From: Takakia lepidozioides
Lineage: Eukaryota > Streptophyta > Takakiopsida > Takakiales > Takakiaceae
NCBI GenBank assembly: GCA_030704615.1
Contig: CM060731.1
Coordinates: 8,310,001-8,374,000 of the forward strand
DNA: 64,000 nucleotides
Reading direction: 5' to 3'
Both the position numbers and the translations under genes were made by a program. Within the stretch, counting starts at the first letter, position 1; each line of letters starts with the position of its first letter. This document shows, in pieces, positions 23,701 through 34,254 of this stretch. The notes beneath the pieces were generated by a model. The model did not search any database. It was given only the letters and a program-made list of their open reading frames with translations, and was not told where the DNA came from.

Positions 23701-25375
23701 TCAAACAGTGTGCGTTGCCGCACACTGTCTGAGCTGGCAGTGAAGGGTTCTTTTCACACTCACACAGGTGCCCCTGAAGTCCAAATATTTCACCCAGAAA
23801 CATTGAAATGCTCAGCTCAAACAGTGTGCGTTGCCGCACACTGTCTGAGCTGGCAGTGAAGGGTTCTTTTCACACTCACACAGGTGCCCCTGAAGTCCAA
23901 ATATTTCACCCAGAAACATTGAAATGCTCAGCTCAAACAGTGTGCGTTGCCGCACACTGTCTGAGCTGGCAGTGAAGGGTTCTTTTCACACTCACACAGG
24001 TGCCCCTGAAGTCCAAATTTTGCACCCAGAAACATTGAAATGCTCAGCTCAAACAGTGTGCGTTGCCGCACACTGTCTGAGCTGGCAGTGAAGGGTTCTT
24101 TTCACACTCACACAGGTGCCCCTGAAGTCCAAATATTTCACCCAGAAACATTGAAATGCTCAGCTCAAACAGTGTGCGTTGCCGCACACTGTATGAGCTG
24201 GCAGTGAAGGGTTCTTTTCACACTCACACAGGTGCCCCTGAAGTCCAAATTTTGCATCCAGAAACATTGAAATGCTCAGCTCAAACAGTGTGCGTTGCCG
24301 CACACTGTCTGAGCTGGCAGTGAAGGGTTCATTTCACACTAACATAACAGACATCAAGACCAAATTTTGAACCCTAAAACATTGAAAAGGTCTGCTCAAA
24401 CATTGTGCGTTGCCGCACGCTGTTTGAGCTGGTTTTGAAGGGTTCATTTCAACCTCAGATAACAGACAGCAAAGACCAAATTTTGCACCCAGAAACACCG
24501 AAATGCCCAGCTCAAACAGTGTGCGTTGCCGCACACTGTCTGAGCTGGCAGTGAAGGGTTCATTTCACACTCACACAGGTGCCCCTGAAGTCCAAATTTT
24601 GCACCCATAAACATTGAAATGCTCAGCTCAAACAGTGTGCGTTGCCGCACACTGTCTGGGCTGGCAGTGAAGGGTTCTTTTCACACTCACACAGGTGCCC
24701 CTGAAGTCCAAATTTTGCACCCAGAAACATTGAAATGCTCAGCTCAAACAGTGTGCGTTGCCGCACACTGTCTGGGCTGGCAGTGAAGGGTTCGTTTCAC
24801 CCTCACATAACAGACATCAAGACCAAATTTTGCAAGACCAATGGTTCTTTCTTTCACAAATACCTGCCATTCAAAGCCGAATTCTTCACAAATATGGGTC
24901 GTGTGGATTTTACCTTTTTCGTAGCTACTCGAGAAGACTCCCCAGTTGCCGGGGACGCTTTCCGCTTGGGGCTGCTCTCTTCGCCGACTATGTAGGTGAG
25001 CCTCTCCCCCTTCCTCTTTCCCGTGGTCAGATCGTTCGTGAGGCCAGTGTCAACATCTTCCTCCATGTCGTCTGTCTCTCCCTCAGACGCAGTGTCCTCC
25101 TCGCCTGTTCCTGGAACTATGGTGGGTTGTTGTTCTTCTCCAGATTCCTGCTCCTCCATCGCCACACTTTCCTGTATTCCCTCTTCTTCCTCCTTTTCCT
25201 CTTCCTCCACTCTTTCCATCCTCATTCTATATCTAGCTCTATTCCTGTTTCTAGAACTCGTGAAGTATAATGACTTCCTTCTCTTTCTCCTCCGCTGGAA
25301 ACAAGGGCTCCCCACGATGCCCCTGGAGCTCTCCAGTTTGACGTTTGCAACAAGTTCTGGTATCGCATGTAACAA
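17730..25375 (-). CDS. ParB-like domain / N6-N4 DNA methyltransferase-like protein of the transposon, ten exons
   Basis: Exons: 25375-24914, 21849-21254, 21158-20966, 20853-20413, 20293-20070, 19928-19277, 19174-18836, 18709-18424, 18307-18118, 17970-17730. All GT-AG phases agree, giving about 1,207 residues with no stop. Residues 1-154: basic then strongly acidic, with TGKRKGERL and PKRKASPA as possible nuclear signals. About 205-315: ParB/Srx-like, with IPLCRLVSMPVVRPPLVKDI and VWDGNHRLLAWMA. About 565-855: helical region, Gly/Arg/Lys-rich linker. 857-1085: class-beta methyltransferase order, AELIILDIPDG (motif IV position, 879-882) then RVLDLSMGTG (SAM-binding motif I, about 1057-1065) and HVFGIEGDAEIY. 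Expected role: SAM-dependent methylation of A or C in DNA. The DIPD in place of DPPY-type residues makes activity uncertain. The acidic C-terminus ends VDIDCDDCDT. The first exon's start is a choice (first ATG of the frame). Confidence 0.75.
21985..24835. repeat. Tandem array of about 24 hairpin-bearing ~116-bp units
   Basis: Units of 114-118 bp repeat from about 22.0 to 24.8 kb. Each holds a conserved line (CACACAGGTGCCCCTGAAGT, then AACATTGAAATGCTCAGCTC) and a palindrome: outer arms CAGCTCA/TGAGCTG, inner arms ACAGTGTGCG/CGCACACTGT, loop TTGC. That is an 18-bp stem with one mismatch. Units differ slightly (TTTTGCATCC versus TATTTCACCC types, which alternate in blocks); the first unit and those near 24350-24480 are the most divergent. 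The array lies inside intron 1 of the methyltransferase gene. The segments between palindromes are the same in every unit, unlike CRISPR spacers. Confidence 0.95.
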
Positions 25376-25744
25376 AAATAAAAATGGACGTTGTCAACCG
25401 TATTTGGATGCGGGTGTTGATATTGTGTGCGAACGGAATTCATCCATTTTGTCGTCTTTGTATTACCCAGCTAATAAAGCGCCGAAGAAAAAGAATATCC
25501 GTTGCATGCATTTGCGATATATGTCAGATGTGCTTCGCCGCCTGCCAATACATGGCGGCCTCCTTGCCTTCTTTCAAATTCGAATGCGCCGTAGAAATGT
25601 AGTGCTTTTTCAATTCCGAGCAGTTCTTCCAGATTCGCAATAATTGTTATGCTTCACATATGCATCCACGTGTGTTGTGCTGCATGCCCTGTGGTTTTTT
25701 TTATGCCGTGACCGTCCCCATGGGGTCATTCGGTATAAAGGATT
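25376..25744. promoter_or_regulatory. Divergent intergenic region between methyltransferase and transposase genes
   Basis: About 370 bp separate the two presumed start codons, so a shared bidirectional promoter is likely. No TATA box or known site stands out. If the transposase actually starts at 25894 or 26168, the region is 520-790 bp. Confidence 0.4.
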
Positions 25745-28700
25745 GTGTCGGATATGACCATGTGTTGCACACATTCGTGCGAGGTATCTCTTGAAGTGTC
25801 GGTGTTTGTTCTGTGCTATTCTGGCGCAACACAATCTCATTACAATCGGATCTTCCTGTTTACTGCTCTCCAGGGTTGTTGCCGTCATTTCATAATGGAT
25901 GGTTTCATGTCAATTTCAGGGTTTGTTTTCCATCCAAAAACAGTACGGCTTCTTGTGGCTCTGGTCTTTCAAAACCGTTTTTCTGGTTGGTGGGAGGTGA
26001 ATGTGCACGTCATCCCTACATCCTTGGCATGCATCGCCGGCAGCCTTGGGTTTGGTGCTACCCTTGTTGACCTCAGTTTGCTGGTGGTATTTCCACTTTC
26101 GATAATTACGGGCTCTCAGTTCGGGGATTCCGTTCTGCATCGGCAGTTTCGTTCAGTGCTGGAAAACATGTCGAGGGAGCGAGATGCACTCGCTCGATTC
26201 CATTCCAATGCAGGTACTCTTCCACTGACTGCCACTGCAGACGACGATGGGTATGCAGTTGTTCATGAGGATGAGCTGGTTACAGTGTTCCCGCTGGAGT
26301 TGGGTTCTCTGCTTGTTCAGAAAGAGGTGTATGACGAGGATGGGAATTTGGATTCTGGGCACTTGGAGAAACCCTTGGTTGGCGAGTGTGGAAGGAAGTG
26401 GAGAGTCCTTCCAGGAACATACCGTGTCCTTGGAAAAGAGAGAAGACAATCAGCAGGATCAGTCGTTACCCCTGGCACTGCAGCATCGGTCGTGCAACAG
26501 AAGGGCACAGTTCCTGTGAAACAAGAGGTGAGCACATCCACTACCTTCGTTACTCTTTCGGACTCGTCCTCGGAGGATGTTTCTGAGATTCCTCCGCCAG
26601 TGCAAACTCCCTTATTGGATGATGACGAATTGCGCGAGATAACAAGTGTCATTCCAAAATTGAAAGCCCTCGCAGGTGTGCCTGGGTGCAAGAGCGAGCT
26701 ACGTTTTGTTGATTGGGAGTCCCTTCCAGTGCAACGTGTTCAATACGTGCCAGCTCAGTTTGATGGGGACATCTTGTTTGAGCTCAACCCTCCCACGTCT
26801 TCCAGTGGACTGGCTGGGCTTCTGCAGGGCATGGACAAGAAACATGACGGACATCCTTGGTGCAGGACAAAAACTTCGAACATCCATAACGACATTGGCT
26901 TGAAATTTCGGAGGTCGGTTTGCGTTGGGCATTGCAAGTGCCTGAATATTTCTTGCCCTCGGCTGAGAAACAGCGCTCAGCCAAACGAAAGTGAGTGGGA
27001 AGGTGTGCCCCTGAATCCTTTCACCCCAGGGCTTGCACCTCCCAATACCAATACTTTTGTGTGCAGGTTCTGCAAACTTTCCCCGTCCTGTGTTTCTGTT
27101 TGCCACGCTCGTATGTATCAGGTGGCACATCGATGCAAGACAATGACTCGTGCCTGCATTCATATGGGTGCACACGAGCATCCTGTGTCCAAAGGGAGTT
27201 GCAGGGATAGCGTGGACATCGCTAGAAATCTACTGAAGCAAGAGTTCCATAATGCCCCTTCTGCAACACCTTCTGCTATAGCGCTTGCAGCTAGCAAGGC
27301 ATTCCTGGAAAAACACATACTGGGTGAAGGGGATTCGACACAGCCAATGCTGGATGCAGATTCCCTTGAGGCAGTCATGGACCATTTCTCCGTGTTGAGC
27401 TCTCCCAATATTCGAAACCAGGTGAATGCACTCAGAATGGGCACAGGCACTGCTGGATTCATGGACAACATTATGGACCTCAAACGGAGGAGTCGCTATG
27501 AATTCATTCAAAACAGTATGTTCCCTGGCCAGGGCTCGTCCAAAGTGTATTTGTTCAAGATGTCCGCTGTGGGCCAAGGCAGTGGTGTGAGCATTGTCCG
27601 CCGAATGCAACCTGGAGGAGATTTGGCTAAATGTTGGTTAATGTTTGATCACTGCAAACGGGTGAAGGGTTGGACAACCATGGCGTGCCATGTGTATGAT
27701 CCAGCGTACCAGCGTGTGCTCTCCATAGCAATTTGTGATATGCAGTCGGAGGACACTGAATCCCAGATGCTCATGTGGAAGTCCCTCCTGACCGTCATGC
27801 AGCGCAATGGAATACAGAACACAAACTTTGCGGGCTTCATGGCTGATAGTGCACAGGCAAATTTCAATGCAGTGCGGCGCGTGTTTGGTTCTGGGGATCC
27901 TAAGGTCCCCATGGAAAATAGGGAGCGCACATGCCTCTTCCATTGGAGTCAATCTCTGGCACGTCATACAAAGCGCTGCATTCGCCCTGACCTTCAGTTG
28001 GAGCATAGAAGGCTCTGTCTGAAGTACAAGAATGCCACCTCAATGGGAGAAGCAGAGAGCACTTACCAGGCAATCCGGGCTTGGTGGTTCTCCGCTGGTG
28101 CTGCTACAGGTATCCACCTGAAGGAGTTGGAGGACTGGTTGGTTTTCTGGCACTTCAGGTACAGACAGTGGGGAGCTTTCATGACGACGGTAAGCCTCAC
28201 AAGTTTTCCTTAAACACAAATTGCACTTTGCATCGTGCCTGTTCATTTGGGGTTGTTCGATTGTCACTTGAATAACCTCTACCATTTCTTTTCCTTCCTC
28301 ACATTTCCATGCAATGCCTCCTGCAGGACATGTCCTTGGAGGACTTGGCCGACATGCCATCGTGTAATTTGGCAGAGACTGTTCACAACGCCTGGATGCA
28401 ACAGTCTACCAAAGCAGGTCGTGACTTGTATGTGGCCACTGCTGATGACATGGTGCGGGCACTTACACAACAAACCAGGTACCGCAATTTTCTGATGGGA
28501 CGGGGTGGAGGGAAGGGCCCCGATTCGACTTTGTTGATGCTAAGGGCTGCGAGTAGGTCCGGAGACCCGTCAAAGATGGCCAGAGCTCTAAACAGGTGCA
28601 CTGAAGGTTCCCCTCTGCAATCCAGGCTCCCCCATTTGGAAGGCGAGGAAAGATTTGGATCATGCAAAAGGAAATTAAACACTCTTCCAGGGTCAGATGG

Positions 28701-29739
28701 AGATTCCCATAGGCCAGACAGGGTCAATTTCTCTGTGCCAAAGGTGTCTCCAGTGCAGACTAAGTCCTGTGCCGGCCCCTTCCCAGGTGGGTCCTCCTCC
28801 TGTGGAGCAGGTGCGGAACATGCAAGCATAGCAGCGGAAATCCCATTGGAGGAGGTGGTGGCCATGGTGCAGGAATCTGATTGCATTGATAGTGACTGGC
28901 ATATAGAACGCACCCCACCAGGATCTAGAGTGGCTTGCATGGCAATTCGGACCCCCTCTTTCAAGAAATGCAAATCAAAAATATGCAAAGGCTCCAGGGG
29001 GACTCCAGCTCCAACATTCACAGGGTTGTTCCGACCTTATCATAGTGGGGAGTCAAAAGAGCACAAGTTTTGGTTCTGCCCAGACGATATGGCACGATGC
29101 GTGAAGGGAACAGTTCGTCCTTCCGTGATAATGAAGCCCCCTCCCCCCGCAATTTGGCCTGTGCAAATTGGGACATCGCTGTCCTCAACCGAGATAAGCA
29201 TGCTGGAGGAGGGAGGGTTTTGTCTTGCACGGTCCCGGGTGGTGCCCTTATGCACTGTCGGCACAGATGTGCCACATGCTCCGACAATGCCTCCACCCGG
29301 TGCCAACTCCCACCCAACAAAAAGAGATGGAAAAACAGTGCGCCGTGTTGCTTCGGGTGCAGATCACGAATGCAAGATGGAATCGGCTAGAATTTTGCAG
29401 GCTACGGTGGCTCGTATCACCGAAGTCCCTTCCCCGGGGTATGGACGGATTTACACAGTGCTGTCAATTGGCTCAGTTCTTCATGCCAAAGAATATCAAG
29501 TTACCATTGGGAATTTCCCATCGTGCACTTGTCCGGATTTTGTAACGATGCGTGAGGGCGCTCTCGGCATGAGAGGGAAGTGGGTCCCCTGCAAGCATCA
29601 ATATTACATATACCTTGTAATTATGTGTTGCGACGGTAAGAGAGACCAATTCATTCACCAAGCCACACTAGGCTACGGAGAAGTCATCACCCTTCTGCAG
29701 CGGGACACCTCGCGTAGAGCTCCGCCAACTTCTCTTTGA
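25745..29739 (+). CDS. Mutator-like DDE transposase with C-terminal SWIM zinc finger
   Basis: Two exons, 25745-28189 (donor ACG|GTAAGC) and 28327-29739 (acceptor CTGCAG|GAC), join in phase 0 to about 1,285 residues; starts at 25894 or 26168 are alternatives. A Cys/His-rich region, probably zinc-binding, comes first (SVCVGHCKCLNISCPRL; FVCRFCKLSPSCVSVCH). Then an RNase H-fold transposase core: TTMACHVYDPAYQRVLSIAI (first Asp, about residue 652), NFAGFMADSAQANFNAVRRV (second Asp, about 701) and CLFHWSQSLARH, the C-x2-H element after the second Asp typical of MULE cores; the third acidic residue is probably in LKELEDWLVFW. The C-terminus has a SWIM finger: SCTCPDF ... WVPCKHQYYIY (C1215, C1217, C1237, H1239). 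It should cut and insert the surrounding element. The family assignment rests on motif order plus the 9-bp target duplication. Confidence 0.72.
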
Positions 29740-30158
29740 ACACATACGAGCCATGCCCGCTTCCCATGCTGGTTTCCAGGTTGCCGTGTGAAGACTTTTC
29801 ATTTTATGACAAACATATACATTTCGTTCACTTGTGAGGGCAAATGCACTTGCGATTCATTGTAAGCGTCTCTCTGTGAATTGAAATAAACTGTGTCAAT
29901 CATTCTGAGCTCAAATCTGACATGTTTACATATTCCTCTTTTTTGGCACGCATTGCAGACATGGTGCATGGTGGCCTCCTTTGTTTTGTCCACGGTAATA
30001 GGCCCTCTTCCTGCAATCCTCGCCTATAGGACCTGCTTCTCCAGCAGATTCATGCCGCTCACGCTTCCCTGAAGCGTGAGCTCAGCTCACGCTTCAAAGC
30101 TTGAACGTGAGCTCAGCTCCCAGGCTCACGGGGCTGGGCTCACGCCGTAGCTACGCTG

Positions 30159-30167
30159 GGGGAAATT
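30159..30167. other. Right 9-bp target-site duplication of the 12.8-kb transposon
   Basis: GGGGAAATT, matching 17318-17326. Removing one copy and the insert rejoins element A's pol region. Confidence 0.75.
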
Positions 30168-31643
30168 CAACCAACATCAAACTGTAAAAGATCCCAAGTG
30201 TCAAGTAAATCTGGAGGAACATAAGGATAATCCAACAAATGACACAAGACATAGGGTCTGAAACAGGGACAATAGGTGAGGGAGATTGTTCAGCAGGGGA
30301 AACAAGATCACTTAAGGTAGTGTAGGGTGCAGGGATTTTGGATTCGCCTCTAGTCAAAGCATCTGCATTAACATTGTCTTTCCCATGCTTGTAGGAAGTC
30401 ATAGCCTTGCAAAATGAGAGCCCACCTAGCTAGCCTGCCAGTGAGTTCACGAGGAGTTAGCAAGGCTTTTAAAGGGTGATGGTCAGTTTCAATGGTAAAA
30501 TGATAGCCATATAAATACTGCCTAAAATATTTGACGCCAAAGATAACGGCAAGGCCTTCCTTGTCAATGATGGAGTAATTGCGTTCATGTTTATCAAGGC
30601 GGCGAGAGGCGTAGGCGATGGCATGCTCCTGACCATCTTGAATCTGGCTTAACACAACAAAGATAGCTAGATCACTGGCATCAGTTTGCAAGAGAAATGG
30701 CAAGGTAAAATCAGGATAGGCAAGCACATGAGCAAAGGTTAGTGCAATTTTGAGCTTCTCAAATGCTGACGTTTCTACAATACCCCAGACAAAATGAGCA
30801 TCCTTGGATAACAAACGAGTGAGGGGAGCAGCTAACTTGACAAACTGAAAAATGAAGCGACGATAGTAAGAACCCAAGCCTAAGAAGGCTTTAACGCATG
30901 TTTTATCCCGAGGGGCTGGATAGTTCCACACAGCTTGGATCTTGGCAGGGTCTGGACTGATGCCAGCAGCAGAAAGCAGATGGCCCAAGAAATGGAGCTA
31001 TTCCATACAGAAATCACACTTCTTGGCTTTAACCTTAAGCCCAACGGCACGAAGTCTGCACACAACCCGCTATAAATCCAACAGATGAGCATCAAACGTT
31101 GTAGAGTAAATGTTGATGTCATCTATGTAAACCAAGGCACATTCCCAACTAAGGTTTCCTAAAACGATATCCATTAGCAGTTTTCTCTTTAGCAGCAGCA
31201 GTTAAAGGAACTTGCCAAAAGCCAGAGGCTAAATCTAAGGAAGAGAAGATAGTGGCCCCATTAAGTTGATCTAGCGTTTCATTGATGCGTGGCAAAAGGT
31301 AAACATCCCTCTTAGTGATGGCATTTAAACGCCGAAAATCAACGCAAAAGCGGGTTGAGCCATCCTTTTTACCCACCAATACAATGGGACTGGCCCAAGG
31401 GGATATGGAGGGGGTAATGACACCAGCATCAAGCATTTTTTTTATCTCATCCTGAATGACTTTGCGCTCACGTACACTCTCCCTGTAGGCATGTTGTTTG
31501 ATAGACTTACCATCCGTGATGATGTCATGATCCAGAAGGGTTGTACGGCCCAAGTCATGAAGCCCTTGACTAAAGATGTCGAGGTTGTCACGTAGAAACT
31601 GGTGCAGGCGACTAATCTTCTGGGGAGCAAGGTGATCATCCAC
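30168..31643 (-). pseudogene. Reverse transcriptase and RNase H of Ty3/gypsy element A
   Basis: Minus-strand motifs in order: VITPSISPWASPIVLVGKKD and FCVDFRRLNAITKRD (31643-31149), ATIFSSLDLASGFWQVPL, then a junction at about 31165-31150 where part of the fingers/palm is deleted, then ALVYIDDINIYS (YIDD active site, about 31130-31095), LGHLLSAAGISPDP, the RNase H tether (FLLQTDASDLAIFVVLSQ) and YKHGKDNVNADALTR (end of RNase H, about 30390). Stops and frameshifts are present near 31150, 31000 and 30400. Confidence 0.85.
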
Positions 31644-31654
31644 CTTGATATCCC

Positions 31655-32780
31655 TTAAGACTTCTGGAAATGTTGTTCTGCCTCAGGAGTAAGCGGGCCT
31701 TTGTCAGTGAAACCAGAATGAGAGGCAAATGCCTGCAGTTGGTCTACAGGGGAGTCCACCAGCCCAATATCATGAAGACTGAGACCTTGTTGTACAGAGG
31801 CCAGCTCAGACAAAGGAGAAGCAGTGAGCCTAGCAAGGACCTGACCCTTACGGACACTGATGCTGATACGTTCAGGATTAGCAATCAGTATCCTGACCTC
31901 TCCCTTGAAACCCCTGTCTAAAACCCCAGAAGCAACCAGACAGTGCTTATGGAGGGTAAGTTTCTTCCAACCCTCAATCTCAATGAAATGACCTGCAGGG
32001 CAAGCAAAAGCTAGACCTGTAGGTACTATGCGCTGAGAAAAAGTAGGGATGATGAAGTCAATAGGAGAACGTAGCAAAAGGGAATTCTTGGCCACGAGCA
32101 GGGGAGGTCCAGACTTCTTACCTGGTGGAGGGAAATGCCATTGGCACAAAGTATCATCAAGTGGGGCGGAACTGGATGAACCTTGCCCAATTACAATGCA
32201 AACCCACTTGCTCCTTCATCTGCTCAGCTTGAAGCTTGAGACGAGAATAGTTGGCCATAGAGGTCCCAGCAGCAATAGTAACATGGTTTAGATTCACCTT
32301 GTAGGCCGGTTGCCCTTCACCATTGTGAACTTCACCATTGTGAAGACACATCAGATTATTCATGATGTCAATGCTGGCCTCTGCACCCTTCATCCAATCC
32401 AGACCCAGCAAAACTTGTTCACCCATGGTGACAATGCAGGTCAGCAAGACAGTTTTCCCACTAATGCGGATAGGTAAGGTGACTAGCCCAATAGGTTCAT
32501 AAGCCGTGCCATAAGCTATGGTAACTACAAGGCCATGAGCAGAGCTAATTTTTAATCCAAGAATGCGAACTGTACTAAGTGGAATGGCAGACATGGTACA
32601 GCCGGTATCAATAACACATGGAAAGGAAAGGTGGCCGACGTGACATTGTGTCATCAATGGGTGGATATGGTCCCGATTGAGACGTTTATAGGCCTCACAA
32701 TGCATGAGTTTGAAATCACGAGAAAGAACAACACTTACCAGTGTTCGGGGGCTCTTACCATGGTCATCTGGCACCCTCAC
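31655..32780 (-). pseudogene. Protease region of Ty3/gypsy element A pol
   Basis: The minus-strand frame 32780-32157 has the retropepsin motif FPCVIDTGCTMSAIPL (Asp-Thr-Gly) and a second strand EQVLLGLDWMKGAEASIDIM. The next frame (32149-31655) has RIVPTGLAFACPAG and VRKGQVLARLTASPLSELAS, the linker before RT. A frameshift near 32150 separates them. Confidence 0.8.
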
Positions 32781-32809
32781 AGACGACCGAGTTTGTTTAA
32801 AGGACCCTG

Positions 32810-33983
32810 CTATTTTTTGTCCCTTTGTAACTGTTCAATCAAGGCAGGCAAGTCAGATTGGTAAGGGCACCACCTGGTGTAATGCTTGGTGGACTTGCAA
32901 ATCATGCAAGCCACCACTGAGGTCCTGGTGTCATGACGCATGCCAGCATGGGCTTTTCCTTGAGGCCCCGATCTGGCAGGGACTGCAGGATTCCAGCCTA
33001 CCTCAGCTTTGAAGGCTTGCAGTTCTCCCTGGATTTCATTACAAAAAGAGGATAACTCATGCACAATGGAAGGGACCAGATCTGTTGCAATACCTTTCAC
33101 CCCAGTGTCCCCATCAGTAGGCTCTACACAGTGACTCTCACTAGCTAGATGAGTGTGTTTCGTGGTGGCAATTTTAGACAGGCTTGCCTTAGCAGCTTTG
33201 AGACGTAACATTTCTTCAATCAATTCCACCATCTCATCTTCAGTGGTGTAAGTCTGTTTTTGCATAAACACTTTCTCAGCAGGGGGCAAGCCCTTCACAA
33301 AACAATGTTTCAAAATAGCAGGTCTCTCTGATGCAATCAAAACCGACTTACAAATTGCAGTTCGTAAATCAGTGTAATATTTCCACACACTGTCGCCATA
33401 ATGAAATTTTAAGTCTGGTGTAGTGTAAGCTATGGGCTTTTCTTCACGGAAGAGCTTGCGAGTCAACTCTCTGGCTTCGACCCACGTAAGATCATTTGTC
33501 CTTAATGTTGGACTCAAACAGTTGCTTGGCTTCTCCCTTGAGACAGATCCAAAAGGACTCAAGTGACTTGGAATCGTGGGGGAACTCCATTCATTTCAAT
33601 ACTGATTTCAAAAAATTCCAAGAAGGACTCAAAATCCTCCCCTAAGTTGTACTCAGGGTATTGTTGCTTATGCATTCGCTCTCCATGATCAGATTTTTGT
33701 AGAGTAGTGTCCGGAACTGCAGATTGTTTCAGCAACATCTTCAAAATGGGGGGGGGGGATTTGAAATCACCCCCATGGTTTCACACAGCTCGTCCAAATC
33801 AAATGTGGGCTGAGGCATAGTCGCCGGATCTTTGTGATCTCCGGACGACTCTCCCCTTTCCATACTATTCTTTTCATTAGTTGTTGTCTCTTCCCTCTCC
33901 TCCGCTGCACGTTTTTCCAACTCACTCAGTCTCATTGTCTCTTCTGTTTCCTTTTCTAGCATAGATCTTGTAAATACAGGCAT
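32810..33983 (-). pseudogene. Gag of Ty3/gypsy element A
   Basis: Starts MPVFTRSMLEKETEE (33983), then a capsid-like part (YNLGEDFESFLEFFEISIEM; LFREEKPIAYTTPDLKFHYG) and a zinc knuckle CMICKSTKHYTRWC (C-x2-C-x4-H-x4-C, near 32890). Two frameshifts, near 33745 and 33560, break the frame. It would form the virus-like particle shell. Confidence 0.75.
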
Positions 33984-34001
33984 TAGAAGAGAAGGACACG
34001 G

Positions 34002-34254
34002 CTACCTGTCCGAAGGAGCACTAAGCTGTGAGTCCCACCCAGACACACAGTGGGAGGTGATGAAGCGGTGCTTGTGCAGCAAGTACACTCCTTCTCCCAA
34101 GAATGCCCACACTTCTTCTTCACCCTTGAGCCAAAAAGCCACGCGCACTATGTTGTGCACCACTTTCTCTTTCACCAGCAGCGTGTGGGCTGGATATGTC
34201 TGCGCTTCTTCGGCCTTGTAGAGACCTACTGTTTCACGCCAAAAACACATCCCC
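34002..34254 (-). pseudogene. Upstream ORF of element A, 3' half
   Basis: Minus frame with GLYKAEEAQTYPAHTLLVKE and VRVAFWLKGEEEVWAFLGEG. It continues the frame(s) read at 41606-41155 beyond the chromovirus insertion. I do not recognise this protein. Confidence 0.45.
34250..34254. other. Left 5-bp target-site duplication of the compound chromovirus
   Basis: TCCCC directly before LTR1; the same five bases follow LTR4 at 41155-41159. Five bases is the usual length for Ty3/gypsy integrases. Confidence 0.7.

Larger units (their letters stand above)
17327..30158. mobile_element. 12.8-kb Mutator-like DNA transposon carrying a DNA methyltransferase-like gene
   Basis: The segment interrupts Ty3/gypsy element A between RNase H and integrase and is bounded by identical 9-bp repeats. 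Its ends are related in inverted orientation: the left reads TGCTATTCCGTGAGCC and the right end, complemented, reads GTAGCTACGGCGTGAGCC. Both are followed by further GTGAGCC/GCTCACG motifs within about 100 bp, so the terminal repeats are short and degenerate with motif-rich subtermini. Cargo: a minus-strand ten-exon ParB/methyltransferase gene (25375-17730), a plus-strand DDE/SWIM transposase (25745-29739), and a 2.8-kb hairpin repeat array in the methyltransferase gene's first intron. Both genes look intact. The left end also has three CCTATTTCCG motifs (17425-17480). Confidence 0.78.

Noticed and set aside
21985-24835. CRISPR-like array of palindromic repeats
   Set aside because: The sequences between palindromes are the same in every unit, the unit is about 116 bp, the genome is eukaryotic and no cas genes are present; it is a tandem satellite.
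24735-25643. Plus-strand Ser-rich open frames opposite methyltransferase exon 1
   Set aside because: Antisense shadows of the Glu/Arg-rich exon; no motif and no splice support.
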